Part shown: positions 1-6,603 of the stretch, piece after piece
Layout of the letters: every line of letters starts with the position of its first letter
Position numbering within the stretch: position 1 is the stretch's first letter
DNA from: Chloroflexota bacterium
Lineage (GTDB): Bacteria > Chloroflexota > Limnocylindria > QHBO01
Length of the DNA: 16,914 nucleotides
Reading direction: 5' to 3'
NCBI GenBank assembly: GCA_005879815.1
Contig: VBKA01000029.1
Span: forward strand, 1 to 16,914
Made by a program: the position numbers and the translations under genes
The notes under the pieces: generated by a model
Database searches by the model: none
What the model saw: the letters and a program-made list of their open reading frames with translations, nothing else
Told to the model about the DNA's origin: nothing

Positions 1-659
1 CCCCCGCCACCCGCCCTGGGTTTGACGAGCAGCGGGTAGCCGATGTGTGCCGCCTCAGCCGCGAGGATTGCATCGTCCTGCAAGTCACCGTCGTAGCCGG
101 GCACCACAGGGATCCCGAGGGCCGCCGCCCGCCGCCGAGCGGCTCCCTTGTCGGCCATCGCCGCCATCGCCTTTGCGGGCGGTCCGACCCAGATGAGCCC
201 CGCGCGGTCCACGGCTTCCGCGAACGCGGGATCCTCGGCAAGGAACCCGTAGCCCGGATGCACCGCATCCGCGCCGGCGGCCCGCGCGGCCTCGATCAGC
301 GCGTCGCCGTCAAGGTAGGAAGGGACCGGCACCGTCGCGTCCACGCCCCGTGGTGGCAGGTCGTCCGGTGCCTCAACGCCCACGGTTCGGACCCCGAGCC
401 CCCGCGCCGTCCGTGCGACGCGACCGACAACTTCGCCGCGGTTGGCGATCAGCAGCGTGCCGAGGCGACGAGCCGCCGGCCCACCACTCTGGACCGGTGT
501 CTCCCCGCCCGCGACGGCGGCGAGCGACGAACGCGACACGCGCTGGCGGCCCCCAACCCGGGTGGCCGCGAGACGGCCGGTCGCGATCCAGCGCTGGACG
601 GTACGCGGCGTCACGCCGAGCGCTTCGGCGACCTGCCTCGGCGTCAGCTCATCGGTCAC
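1..659 (-). CDS. HTH-biotin carboxylase fusion, probable methylcrotonyl-CoA carboxylase alpha subunit (partial)
   Basis: The gene starts at GTG 659 and runs off the window at position 1, so 219 codons are visible in one uninterrupted frame. Residues about 4-49 form an excisionase/MerR-type helix-turn-helix (LTPRQVAEALGVTPRTVQRW, then a GRLAATRVGGRQRVS wing). From about residue 67 a biotin carboxylase N-terminal domain begins: LLIANRGEVVGRVAR, HPGYGFLAEDPAFAEAV (134-150), the MADKGAA lysine (171), and the ATP-grasp start LLVKPRAGGG at the edge. Biotin carboxylase charges biotin with bicarbonate and ATP. Its place 27 bp behind an enoyl-CoA hydratase, close to a methylcrotonyl-CoA carboxyltransferase, suggests the methylcrotonyl-CoA enzyme; acetyl- or propionyl-CoA carboxylase is the alternative. 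The segment after the first Rossmann strand is shorter than usual. No ATG, GTG or TTG lies between codons 41 and 70, so the carboxylase has no start of its own. A GACAAT hexamer 6 nt before GTG suggests leaderless transcription. Confidence 0.88.
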   Translation of the reverse strand, partial: MTDELTPRQVAEALGVTPRTVQRWIATGRLAATRVGGRQRVSRSSLAAVAGGETPVQSGGPAARRLGTLLIANRGEVVGRVARTARGLGVRTVGVEAPDDLPPRGVDATVPVPSYLDGDALIEAARAAGADAVHPGYGFLAEDPAFAEAVDRAGLIWVGPPAKAMAAMADKGAARRRAAALGIPVVPGYDGDLQDDAILAAEAAHIGYPLLVKPRAGGG

Positions 660-665
660 GTCGCG

Positions 666-671
666 ATTGTC
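666..671 (-). promoter_or_regulatory. Possible -10 hexamer (GACAAT) of the HTH-biotin carboxylase gene
   Basis: GACAAT ends 6 nt before GTG 659 and there is no Shine-Dalgarno, matching the leaderless arrangement seen at other genes here. It lies just after the stop of the upstream hydratase gene, so it would be an internal operon promoter. The first base departs from TATAAT. Confidence 0.35.
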
Positions 672-686
672 GCAAGAACCTCGGCG

Positions 687-1496
687 TTACTCGCGGTCAT
701 CGGGCCAGATGGGGGCGCGTTTCTCGAGGAAGGCGCTCAGGCCTTCCTGTCCCTCGGGGGAGACTCGTTGTCGGGCGGCCACACTCACGACCTGCTCGCG
801 AGCCGCGTCGGCCGGGCGGCCACGAAGGTCGCGGATGAGCGCCTTGGCGGCCCGCGCGGCCGTGGGTCCCGCCGACAGGATCTCGGCAATGGCAGCGTCG
901 AGCCGCGCGTCCAAGGCGGCCTCGTCCGGCACCACCACGTGGACCAGCCCCATGGACATCGCGCGGTCCGCGTCGAACCGTTCGCCAGGTGGGATGACCG
1001 CCCTGGCCTGGCCCTCACCGATCCTGGCCAGGACGAACGGCGCGATGACCGCCGGCAGGATCCCGAGCTTGGTTTCGGTGAACCCGAATCGCGTTCCGGC
1101 GACAGCCAGCACGAGGTCGGCGGCGGCACAGAGGCCCATCCCGCCGCCCAGCGCGGCTCCGTGCACCCGCGCCACGACGGGTACCGGGCAGCGGTCGACG
1201 GCGAGCAGCATGTCGTGCAGCCGTCCGGCATCCGCCTCGTTGTCCTCGAGCGACAGGCTCCTCGCCGCGCGCTGCCAGCCGATGTCGGCGCCGGCGCAGA
1301 AGACCGGACCGTCCCCGGCGAGGACCACGGCGCGCAGTCGGGATGGCGGCTCGTCCGCCAGGCTCCCGAACGTATCGGTGAGCGCGGCGATGAGCTCGGC
1401 GTTGAACGCGTTGCGGACATCGGGACGCGCCAGTACGACCCGCGCGACCGTCCCTCGTGCCCCGCTCCGCTCGACCCGAAGGCCGTAAGGGGTCAT
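687..1496 (-). CDS. Enoyl-CoA hydratase/isomerase family, probable methylglutaconyl-CoA hydratase
   Basis: This is a 269-residue crotonase-fold protein of usual length. The two oxyanion-hole segments are visible: GPVFCAGADI (63-72) and GAALGGGMGLCAAAD (113-127). The second catalytic glutamate sits in FGFTETKLGILPA (Glu141). At the first glutamate position of classical hydratases there is glycine (GGGMGL), as in LiuC-type methylglutaconyl-CoA hydratases, and the ILPAVIAPFVLARIG stretch resembles that group. The role would be hydration of 3-methylglutaconyl-CoA to HMG-CoA in leucine breakdown, the step after methylcrotonyl-CoA carboxylase, whose likely subunits flank it. The start is fixed by an ATGA overlap with the stop of the preceding SseB-like gene, so translation is probably coupled. 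A different short-chain enoyl-CoA substrate remains possible. Confidence 0.9.
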   Translation of the reverse strand: MTPYGLRVERSGARGTVARVVLARPDVRNAFNAELIAALTDTFGSLADEPPSRLRAVVLAGDGPVFCAGADIGWQRAARSLSLEDNEADAGRLHDMLLAVDRCPVPVVARVHGAALGGGMGLCAAADLVLAVAGTRFGFTETKLGILPAVIAPFVLARIGEGQARAVIPPGERFDADRAMSMGLVHVVVPDEAALDARLDAAIAEILSAGPTAARAAKALIRDLRGRPADAAREQVVSVAARQRVSPEGQEGLSAFLEKRAPIWPDDRE

Positions 1497-2320
1497 CCGC
1501 GTCCGCGGCGATAGAACGGCCGCGCAACGCGACGCACGCTCGACAACAGCGGCTCCTCCAGCCAGACCAGATCGGTCCCGGCCGGGACATCCACGGTCGC
1601 GGACGCGCCTTCGTCACCGACCAGGCCGAGCAGAAGATGCACGCCGTCATCGGCCTCCGATTCGACGAGGTAGGCCTCGTCCACCGGTCCGCCGCGCAAT
1701 GCATCGGCGATGCGCCCTTCCAACGCCACCGAGTCAGGACCCGCAAGCCGCAATCGCAACGAGCTGCGGATCGACGGTTCGAAGAGTGGCGCGCCGGTCT
1801 GCGGGACCTGGCCCGCCGCCAGGGCGGCGACTTCTTCGGCTTCGAACTGATAGGGGAGCGGCCCGGCCGGATCCAGGATCGCCGGGAGGCCGTTGGCCGC
1901 GAGGTTCGCGAAGGCGATACGCGCCGGGAGCGGCAAGTTGGCCGTGCCCTGGGGTGACCAGGCCGCGAGGGCCCCGATGGAGCCGAACAGGACGTTCACG
2001 GGCTGACCAGCGGCATCGCGCGCCAGCATGACGCTGATCTCGACCTCCTGGTCTTCATCCACGGCGGAGGCCAACGCCTCTCTTGCCTCCACTCCGTGGT
2101 CGGGGGGCACGGGGAGGAGGACGGTGCCGCTCATCAGGGTTCGGTAGAAGGCGTGCAGGCGCCCCGCGTCTCCGCCCCGGCGTTCCTGCGCCTCCCTGGC
2201 CGCGACCATCACCTCGAATAGGTTTGCGGAGCTGGTCTCCAGCGAACCGGTTGGCGTCGAAGGGTCGTGGGAGCCAGGAGCCGGGCGATCGATGCCCGGC
2301 TCGTCGCGTCGCTGCGTCAT
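1493..2320 (-). CDS. SseB-like protein (SseB N- and C-terminal domains)
   Basis: This 275-residue soluble protein has the SseB layout. An acidic and polar N-terminus is followed by an SseB N-terminal domain at about 30-175 (an FYRTLMSGTVLLPVPP strand, then VNVLFGSIGALAAW and ANGLPAILDPAGPLPYQFEAEEV). A second domain at about 180-270 matches the SseB C-terminal region (LRLRLAGPDSVALEGRIADAL, VHLLLGLVGDEGASATVDV). SseB was named for enhanced serine sensitivity in E. coli; its biochemical activity is not established. The gene overlaps the hydratase gene by ATGA, which ties its expression to acyl-CoA catabolism. A TAGGCT hexamer lies 6 nt upstream of ATG 2320, with no Shine-Dalgarno. Family assignment is by pattern recognition of both domains. 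Confidence 0.8.
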   Translation of the reverse strand: MTQRRDEPGIDRPAPGSHDPSTPTGSLETSSANLFEVMVAAREAQERRGGDAGRLHAFYRTLMSGTVLLPVPPDHGVEAREALASAVDEDQEVEISVMLARDAAGQPVNVLFGSIGALAAWSPQGTANLPLPARIAFANLAANGLPAILDPAGPLPYQFEAEEVAALAAGQVPQTGAPLFEPSIRSSLRLRLAGPDSVALEGRIADALRGGPVDEAYLVESEADDGVHLLLGLVGDEGASATVDVPAGTDLVWLEEPLLSSVRRVARPFYRRGRG

Positions 2321-2326
2321 GCCACG

Positions 2327-2332
2327 AGCCTA
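2327..2332 (-). promoter_or_regulatory. -10 hexamer TAGGCT for the SseB-like/hydratase operon
   Basis: TAGGCT on the minus strand ends 6 nt before ATG 2320. It would place the transcription start at or next to the ATG, giving a leaderless mRNA. It shares a 50-bp divergent region with the promoter of the glyoxalase-like gene. No good -35 is visible. Confidence 0.5.
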
Positions 2333-2358
2333 CCGGATGGCGCGCCGACCCCGGGTGC

Positions 2359-2364
2359 TAGGAT
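2359..2364 (+). promoter_or_regulatory. -10 hexamer TAGGAT for the glyoxalase-like gene
   Basis: TAGGAT is followed by 6 nt (CGGGCC) and then ATG 2371, with no Shine-Dalgarno. The arrangement predicts a leaderless transcript. It is about 30 bp from the divergent TAGGCT hexamer, so the two upstream promoter regions must overlap. Confidence 0.5.
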
Positions 2365-2370
2365 CGGGCC

Positions 2371-3156
2371 ATGGTCACCGGCATCGACCATCTGGTCATC
2401 GCCGTCCCTGACCTCGACACCGCCGCCCAGGAGCTCGAGCAGGGGATCGGCCTGGCCGTCACCGGCGGCGGCCGCCACCCAGGTGCGGGAACAGTGAACC
2501 GGATCGCTTTCCTGGCCGATGGCTCCTACCTGGAGCTGATGGCCGTGGAGGACCGGGAGGCGGCGACGGCGCAGCCGTTGGGAGCAGCGGTTCTTCGCAC
2601 GCTCGATGAGCGAGGGGCCGGTCTGGCGGCTCTTGCTCTGGTCGACGATCACCTCGAGACGACGGTCGCGGAGCTGCAGGCCAATGGCAGCTCGCTCGGC
2701 CCCGTGCAGCGTGGATCGCGGATGCGCCCCGATGGCGAGATGGTCGAGTGGTGGACTGCCTTCCCGGGATCGCTCGGGCTCGACGGCGTGCCCTTCCTCA
2801 TCCGCCACGCGTACACCGGGTCGGAGTGGGGGCCGACGGCCCTGGCCGAGCGGCGGTCGTACGTGCATCCAATCGGCTCGCCCGTCGTGCTCGCCCGCGT
2901 CGACGTCGCGACGCCGGACCCACAGGACCTTGCGGCCCGCTACCTCCGCGAGCTCGGGCTCGAGTTCTGGGCCGTGCTCGACCTCGCGGTGTGCAACGTG
3001 GGACGGCACGTGATCCGGCTCGTCCCGAACCGCGAGATGGAGTCCCCGGCGGCGGTCACCCTCGGAGCGCAGGTCGAGACGCCGCGCTCGCTCCAAGCGC
3101 TGGGACTGCGGATCGACGTCGAGCCGGTGGCCGCCCCGGTGGTGGTGGCGCCCTAG
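2371..3156 (+). CDS. Glyoxalase-like (VOC) domain protein
   Basis: The 261-residue protein opens with a typical vicinal-oxygen-chelate start, GIDHLVIAVPDLDTAAQELE, followed by NRIAFLADGSYLELMAV. His7 and the Glu of YLELM are at usual VOC metal-ligand positions. A second half (about 165-261) continues with RVDVATPDPQDLAARYLREL, a repeat-like betaalphabetabetabeta start. The overall length and the layout of a long linker between modules fit the Glyoxalase_3 type. The substrate is unknown; such proteins include dioxygenase-like and epimerase-like enzymes. It is transcribed divergently from the SseB-like/hydratase pair and converges on a small membrane protein gene, stopping 20 bp from it. Its location inside the acyl-CoA cluster may be functional or accidental. 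Confidence 0.85.
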   Translation: MVTGIDHLVIAVPDLDTAAQELEQGIGLAVTGGGRHPGAGTVNRIAFLADGSYLELMAVEDREAATAQPLGAAVLRTLDERGAGLAALALVDDHLETTVAELQANGSSLGPVQRGSRMRPDGEMVEWWTAFPGSLGLDGVPFLIRHAYTGSEWGPTALAERRSYVHPIGSPVVLARVDVATPDPQDLAARYLRELGLEFWAVLDLAVCNVGRHVIRLVPNREMESPAAVTLGAQVETPRSLQALGLRIDVEPVAAPVVVAP

Positions 3157-3176
3157 TCCGCCACCACGCCGCGCCC

Positions 3177-3374
3177 TTAGTCCGCCGTATCGATGACGCT
3201 GGGGGTGGCGATCCGGCGCCGCGCGCCGAAGAGCACGGTGATCAGTCCAACCGCCGCGATGATGATGCCCACCCACGGCTGGTAGCCGTCGAACACCGCG
3301 ATCGGATAGCCGAACATCGGCAACACGAACGATCCCACCCCGATGATCACCAGCACCACGCCGAGCGCGATCAT
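3177..3374 (-). CDS. Small two-helix membrane protein
   Basis: A 65-residue protein with two predicted transmembrane helices, about residues 2-20 (IALGVVLVIIGVGSFVLPM) and 34-50 (WVGIIIAAVGLITVLFG), joined by a short loop and followed by an ARRR positive cluster and a polar tail. The charge distribution suggests that the C-terminus is cytoplasmic. A strong GAGGAGGT Shine-Dalgarno lies 6 nt before ATG 3374, which supports a real gene despite its size. It lies 67 bp downstream of the carboxyltransferase gene on the same strand and could share its transcript. I do not recognise a named family. Confidence 0.75.
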   Translation of the reverse strand: MIALGVVLVIIGVGSFVLPMFGYPIAVFDGYQPWVGIIIAAVGLITVLFGARRRIATPSVIDTAD

Positions 3375-3380
3375 CGGCAG

Positions 3381-3388
3381 ACCTCCTC
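3381..3388 (-). promoter_or_regulatory. Ribosome binding site of the small membrane protein gene
   Basis: GAGGAGGT on the minus strand, 6 nt before ATG 3374. It is one of only three clear Shine-Dalgarno sites near starts in the window, and it decides this start. Confidence 0.75.
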
Positions 3389-3441
3389 AGAAATCACGGT
3401 TCTCGAGCCCGCATGGCGCGTGCCATGCCCGAGGACACCCG

Positions 3442-5040
3442 TCACATGCGGAAGACGCCGAAGCGTGTCGCCTCGATCGGGGCGTTCATCGCGGCGCTGA
3501 TCCCCATGGCCAGCACGCGCCGCGTATCGAGCGGGTCGATCACTCCGTCGTCCCACAGCCTCGCGGTGGAGTAGTAGGGCGACCCCTGCCGCTCGTATTC
3601 GGCCAGGATCGGCGCCTCGAAGGCGTCTCGCGCCGCATCGGTCTCGAATGGGCCCCCCACCGTCGAGAGCACGCGGGCCGCCTGTTGCCCGCCCATCACG
3701 CTGATCCGCGCGTTGGGCCACATCCAGAGCTGGCGTGGCCCGTACGCGCGGCCGGCCATGCCGTAGTTGCCCGCGCCGAACGAGCCACCAATGATCACGG
3801 TGAACTTGGGCACCGCGGTGGTCGCGACCGCGGTGACGAGCTTCGCGCCATCCTTGGCGATGCCGCCGGCCTCGTACTCGCGCCCGACCATGAATCCGGT
3901 GATGTTCTGCAGGAAGACGAGCGGAATGCGCCGCTGGCTGGCGAGCTCCACGAAGTGCGCGCCCTTCAGCGACGAGCTCGAGAAGAGGATCCCGTTGTTG
4001 GCCAGGATGCCGACCGGATAGCCCTCGATCCGGCCAAAGCCGGTCACCAGCGTCTCTCCGTAGCGCTCCTTGAACTCGTGGAAGTCACTGCCATCGACCA
4101 GCCGGGCGATGACCTCGCGCACGTCGTAGGAGTGGCGGGTGTCGGCGGGAATGGCGCCATACAGGTCAGCAGGATTGACCGATGGCGGCGCAGGATCTGC
4201 AACCCGCCACGGCGGATCTGGCTTGCGCCAGGCCAGGTTGCGCACGATCGAGCGGCCGATGGCCAGCGCGTGCTCGTCGTCCAGCGCGAAATGGTCGGCG
4301 ACGCCGCTGGTTGCCGTGTGCAGGTCCGCCCCACCCAGCTCCTCGGCGCTCACCTCCTCCCCAGTCGCCGCTTTTACCAGCGGCGGCCCGCCCAGGAAGA
4401 TGGTGCCCGTGCGACGCACGATCACCGTCTCGTCGGACATCGCCGGCACGTAGGCCCCGCCGGCCGTCGAGCTGCCCATCACCAGGGCGATCTGCGGAAT
4501 CCCGCGCGAGGAGAGCTGAGCCTGGTTGAAGAAGATCCGGCCGAAATGCTCGCGGTCGGGGAAGACCTCGTCCTGGAGCGGCAGGAACGCGCCTCCCGAG
4601 TCGACCAGGTAGAGGCACGGAAGCCGATTCTCGAGCGCGATCTCCTGGGCGCGTACGTGCTTCTTGACGGTCATCGGGAAGTACGTGCCGCCCTTGACGG
4701 TCGCGTCGTTTGCGACGACCAGGCACTCGATGCCCTCGATCATGGCGATCCCGGTGACGATGCCGGCGCCTGGCGCCTCGCCGTCGTACAGGCCGTTGGC
4801 CGCCAACGGCGACAGCTCCAGGAACCCACTCCCGGGGTCGATGAGCCGCTCGATGCGCTCCCGGACCGGCAGCTTGCCGCGTTCGCGGTGGCGGGCGATG
4901 CTCGCGTCGTCCCCGGCCGCGCCGCGACCGACCAGCGCGCCCGTACGCGCGCGCACCTCGTTGACCAACCCGCTCATCGCTTCGGCGTTCGCGCGGAACG
5001 CGTCTGACGCAGGATCGACCGCCGAGCGGAGGACGGGCAT
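3442..5040 (-). CDS. Acyl-CoA carboxylase carboxyltransferase subunit, probable methylcrotonyl-CoA carboxylase beta
   Basis: This 532-residue protein has the full carboxyltransferase length of the family. Diagnostic stretches are YFPMTVKKH (120-128), SGGAFLPLQDEVFPDREHF (148-166), STAGGAYVPAMSDE (191-204), FLGGPPLVKAATGEEV (215-230), FMVGREYEAGGIAKDGAK, and SFGAGNYGMAGRAYGPRQLW in the C-terminal half. The FLPLQDEVFPD and GAYVPAMSDE segments fit methylcrotonyl-CoA rather than propionyl-CoA carboxylases; geranyl-CoA carboxylase is a close alternative. It transfers carboxyl from biotin to 3-methylcrotonyl-CoA in leucine breakdown and should pair with the biotin carboxylase at 659-1. A start at 5064 is also open, but ATG 5040 fits better: CATAAT lies 7 nt upstream of it and the protein then begins MPVLRS, a usual length. 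Confidence 0.92.
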   Translation of the reverse strand: MPVLRSAVDPASDAFRANAEAMSGLVNEVRARTGALVGRGAAGDDASIARHRERGKLPVRERIERLIDPGSGFLELSPLAANGLYDGEAPGAGIVTGIAMIEGIECLVVANDATVKGGTYFPMTVKKHVRAQEIALENRLPCLYLVDSGGAFLPLQDEVFPDREHFGRIFFNQAQLSSRGIPQIALVMGSSTAGGAYVPAMSDETVIVRRTGTIFLGGPPLVKAATGEEVSAEELGGADLHTATSGVADHFALDDEHALAIGRSIVRNLAWRKPDPPWRVADPAPPSVNPADLYGAIPADTRHSYDVREVIARLVDGSDFHEFKERYGETLVTGFGRIEGYPVGILANNGILFSSSSLKGAHFVELASQRRIPLVFLQNITGFMVGREYEAGGIAKDGAKLVTAVATTAVPKFTVIIGGSFGAGNYGMAGRAYGPRQLWMWPNARISVMGGQQAARVLSTVGGPFETDAARDAFEAPILAEYERQGSPYYSTARLWDDGVIDPLDTRRVLAMGISAAMNAPIEATRFGVFRM

Positions 5041-5047
5041 GCGCCCG

Positions 5048-5053
5048 ATTATG
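5048..5053 (-). promoter_or_regulatory. -10 hexamer CATAAT for the carboxyltransferase gene
   Basis: CATAAT (5 of 6 to TATAAT) lies 7 nt before ATG 5040 with no Shine-Dalgarno between. It argues for a leaderless transcript and against the longer 5064 start, which would lie upstream of the predicted transcription start. Confidence 0.5.
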
Positions 5054-5070
5054 GTCCGCCGCAACGTGGC

Positions 5071-5093
5071 GGCGCCGCCTCATCGGCGGCGCC
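5071..5093. terminator. GC-rich perfect hairpin, possible terminator of the 5737-5138 gene
   Basis: GGCGCCGCC (5071-5079) and GGCGGCGCC (5085-5093) are perfect 9-bp arms with a 5-nt loop. The hairpin lies about 45 nt past the stop of the minus-strand gene ending at 5138 and before the carboxyltransferase promoter. There is no T-run, so intrinsic termination is not assured. Confidence 0.4.
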
Positions 5094-5137
5094 CTTGCGG
5101 AGTCGGTCAGGCGCTCGCAGGCGCCATCGGTCCAGGT

Positions 5138-5737
5138 CTAGGCGAGCGTGACCAGCGGCATCATCTGGGTGATGTGCGCGGTGTTGACGATCACCACGCT
5201 GACCACGTGCTCGAAGGGCGGCTCGCCGGTGTGGAGGAGGTAGGCCTCGGTCATCGGCATCCAGCGCGGTCCGCGAGCCAGCAGATAGGGACCGATATCC
5301 ACGCCGGGATGCAGGTGCATGTTCCCGGTCACGTTGAAGGGACCAGCAGTGAGGGCCGCACGCCGCAGGCGTCGATGAAGGCGCAGCTGGCGGCTCGCAC
5401 GCCACTCGGGCGGCATGGCCAGGATCACCTGGTCGGTGGCGAGGGTCTGCCATTCGCCGGGGCCCCGGGCGGCATCCGCCGGGTCCGGCTCCACGCCGTT
5501 GGCGGCCTCGGTGAGTGCTCCATCCAGAGGGCCTGGGCTCGGTCGCCACAGCCGGAGCTCGTCGTGTGCGTTGAGGAGGTCGGTCACCCGCAGCCCGTTC
5601 GCCTCGATCCAGCCGACGATCCGCGTCTCGGCCGTGTATAGCTCGATGGGTGCGAGCTCGGGCATGTATGCGATGGCCGCGGCCGAGCCGCTGGCCACTC
5701 CCGCGCTGGTGCCGCGGCGCCAGTTCCAGAAGGTCAA
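5138..5737 (-). CDS. Conserved-type protein of unknown function, two internal repeats (TTG start)
   Basis: A 199-residue soluble protein that appears to hold two copies of one small module. Near residues 28-70 it reads IELYTAETRIVGWIEANG, then RVTDLLNAHDELRLW. Near 118-199 it reads TAGPFNVTGNMHLHPGVDI, then VVSVVIVNTAHITQMMPL. The layout of a strand, VxG, DLLN and a final VN-x-HI reminds me of a DUF6812-like module, but I am not certain. The start is decided by TAGGAGG 5 nt before TTG 5737. The 5' leader holds a 9-bp-arm hairpin (5755-5780) next to a possible TAGCGT -10. It is transcribed divergently from the exported EAPES-repeat protein. I propose no function. Confidence 0.8.
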   Translation of the reverse strand: MTFWNWRRGTSAGVASGSAAAIAYMPELAPIELYTAETRIVGWIEANGLRVTDLLNAHDELRLWRPSPGPLDGALTEAANGVEPDPADAARGPGEWQTLATDQVILAMPPEWRASRQLRLHRRLRRAALTAGPFNVTGNMHLHPGVDIGPYLLARGPRWMPMTEAYLLHTGEPPFEHVVSVVIVNTAHITQMMPLVTLA

Positions 5738-5742
5738 GGAAG

Positions 5743-5749
5743 CCTCCTA
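5743..5749 (-). promoter_or_regulatory. Ribosome binding site deciding a TTG start
   Basis: TAGGAGG on the minus strand, 5 nt before TTG 5737. It supports the rare TTG start over later ATG codons in the frame. Confidence 0.65.
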
Positions 5750-5754
5750 CACAG

Positions 5755-5780
5755 CAAACCGCGAGGCAGCGCGCGGTTTG
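5755..5780. repeat. Inverted repeat in the leader of the TTG-start gene
   Basis: CAAACCGCG (5755-5763) and CGCGGTTTG (5772-5780) are perfect 9-bp arms around an 8-nt loop. On the minus strand the hairpin starts right after a possible -10 (TAGCGT, 5794-5789) and ends 6 nt before the Shine-Dalgarno. It could be an operator or an mRNA 5' stem-loop. Confidence 0.5.
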
Positions 5781-5904
5781 TGGGCGGAACGCTACAGGCA
5801 GCCGATGCCCGACTCCAGTGGCCGAGAGTACTACCGGGATGGTCCGTTGCAGTGGGGCACCGAAGTGCTGTTCAGGAGCGTCTGAGTGGGTTACAACTGG
5901 CCTC

Positions 5905-6537
5905 ATGCGAAGCCTGCGTACCGTCGTCGCGGTCCTGGCGCTGCTGCTGCTCATCGCCGGAACCGCGTTTGCCACCCGAACGAGCCTCGATCGCCATCTC
6001 TCCCCCCAGGCGGCATCCAACCAGCCGTCTGATTCCGAAGGCGAGAAGAACGATGAGAGCGAGGCGCCCGAATCGGAGGCACCCGAATCGGATGCGCCCG
6101 AGTCCGAGACTCCCGAGTCCGAGGCTCCCGAGTCCGAGGCGCCGGAATCACCACACACCAATGCCGACACCGGCGATTCCGGAACAGGCGCGCAGCTCAG
6201 CGATGCGCACGCCGCACGGTTGGTCGACCTGCTGAAGAGCGCCGGCATCACCGCCAGCGCGGACGAGCTCAAGACCCTGGCGGTGAAGTACGGCGTCGGC
6301 GGGGCGGTGCGCCTCGAAGCCTGGGCCGATGCGACCGGGAAGAGCGTCACCGACCTCGGAGCGATGTTCGACGGAGGCATGGGCTGGGGCGCCATCGCCA
6401 AGCAGCTGGAGCAGGCAGACAGCTCGCTGCAACTCTCGCCCGGCATCGGTTGGATCATGGGTCACGGCCATGGCAATGGCCACGCCAACGCCAACGCGGC
6501 CAAGCACGCGCAAGGGAGCGCCGGCGGCTCGAGCTGA
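5905..6537 (+). CDS. Exported protein with EAPES repeats and a C-terminal GMGWG/GHG motif domain
   Basis: The 210-residue protein has an N-terminal signal or anchor (MRSLRTVVAVLALLLLIAGT, residues 1-20, with AFA after it as a possible cleavage site). An acidic linker follows, with six tandem pentapeptides of the EAPES type (residues 53-82). A folded region (about 97-190) contains QLSDAHAARLVDLLKSAGI, AVKYGVGGAVRLEAW, FDGGMGWGAIAKQL (155-168) and PGIGWIMGHGHG (179-190), and the protein ends in a Gly/His/Asn/Ala-rich tail. It is likely displayed outside the membrane or secreted. The His/Gly tail could bind metal, which is inference. The start is ATG 5905, with TACAAC 7 nt upstream and no Shine-Dalgarno; earlier in-frame starts would put extra residues before the signal peptide. 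I do not recognise a named family. Confidence 0.82.
   Translation: MRSLRTVVAVLALLLLIAGTAFATRTSLDRHLSPQAASNQPSDSEGEKNDESEAPESEAPESDAPESETPESEAPESEAPESPHTNADTGDSGTGAQLSDAHAARLVDLLKSAGITASADELKTLAVKYGVGGAVRLEAWADATGKSVTDLGAMFDGGMGWGAIAKQLEQADSSLQLSPGIGWIMGHGHGNGHANANAAKHAQGSAGGSS
6061..6150 (+). repeat. Six tandem 15-bp units encoding E/D-A/T-P-E-S
   Basis: Six in-frame 15-bp units (GAGGCGCCCGAATCG and variants) encode EAPES, EAPES, DAPES, ETPES, EAPES, EAPES. Third-base differences between units (CCC/CCG, GAA/GAG, TCG/TCC/TCA) suggest that the protein repeat is kept by selection rather than being a recent expansion. Confidence 0.9.
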
Positions 6538-6574
6538 GCTCGCGCACGGAGTCCCGCAAGGATCTCCGGCTGAT

Positions 6575-6603
6575 TTGCTCCTATCTACCCTCGGGCCCAT
6601 ACT
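6575..6603 (+). promoter_or_regulatory. Promoter of the sulfurtransferase gene
   Basis: TTGCTC (6575-6580) and CATACT (6598-6603) are separated by exactly 17 bp, giving the best -35/-10 pair in the window. The transcription start would be near 6610, leaving a leader of about 125 nt before ATG 6736. The -10 overlaps the left arm of the palindrome at 6601-6623. Confidence 0.55.

Noticed and set aside
45..1514. 489-residue plus-strand open frame
   Set aside because: It is antisense to the biotin carboxylase and hydratase genes, has low-complexity Arg/Gly/Pro content and no domain; a GC-rich shadow frame.
3343..5007. 554-residue plus-strand open frame
   Set aside because: Exactly opposite the carboxyltransferase gene, whose motifs are unmistakable; composition is typical of an antisense shadow.
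6061..6150. CRISPR or minisatellite reading of the 15-bp repeats
   Set aside because: Units are in frame, contiguous without spacers, and vary at third bases; they are simply coding repeats.
5049..6458. 469-residue minus-strand open frame over the EAPES gene and the 5138-5737 gene
   Set aside because: It overlaps two better-supported genes in other frames, and its repeat-like SGASDSGASDS stretch is the antisense of the EAPES units.
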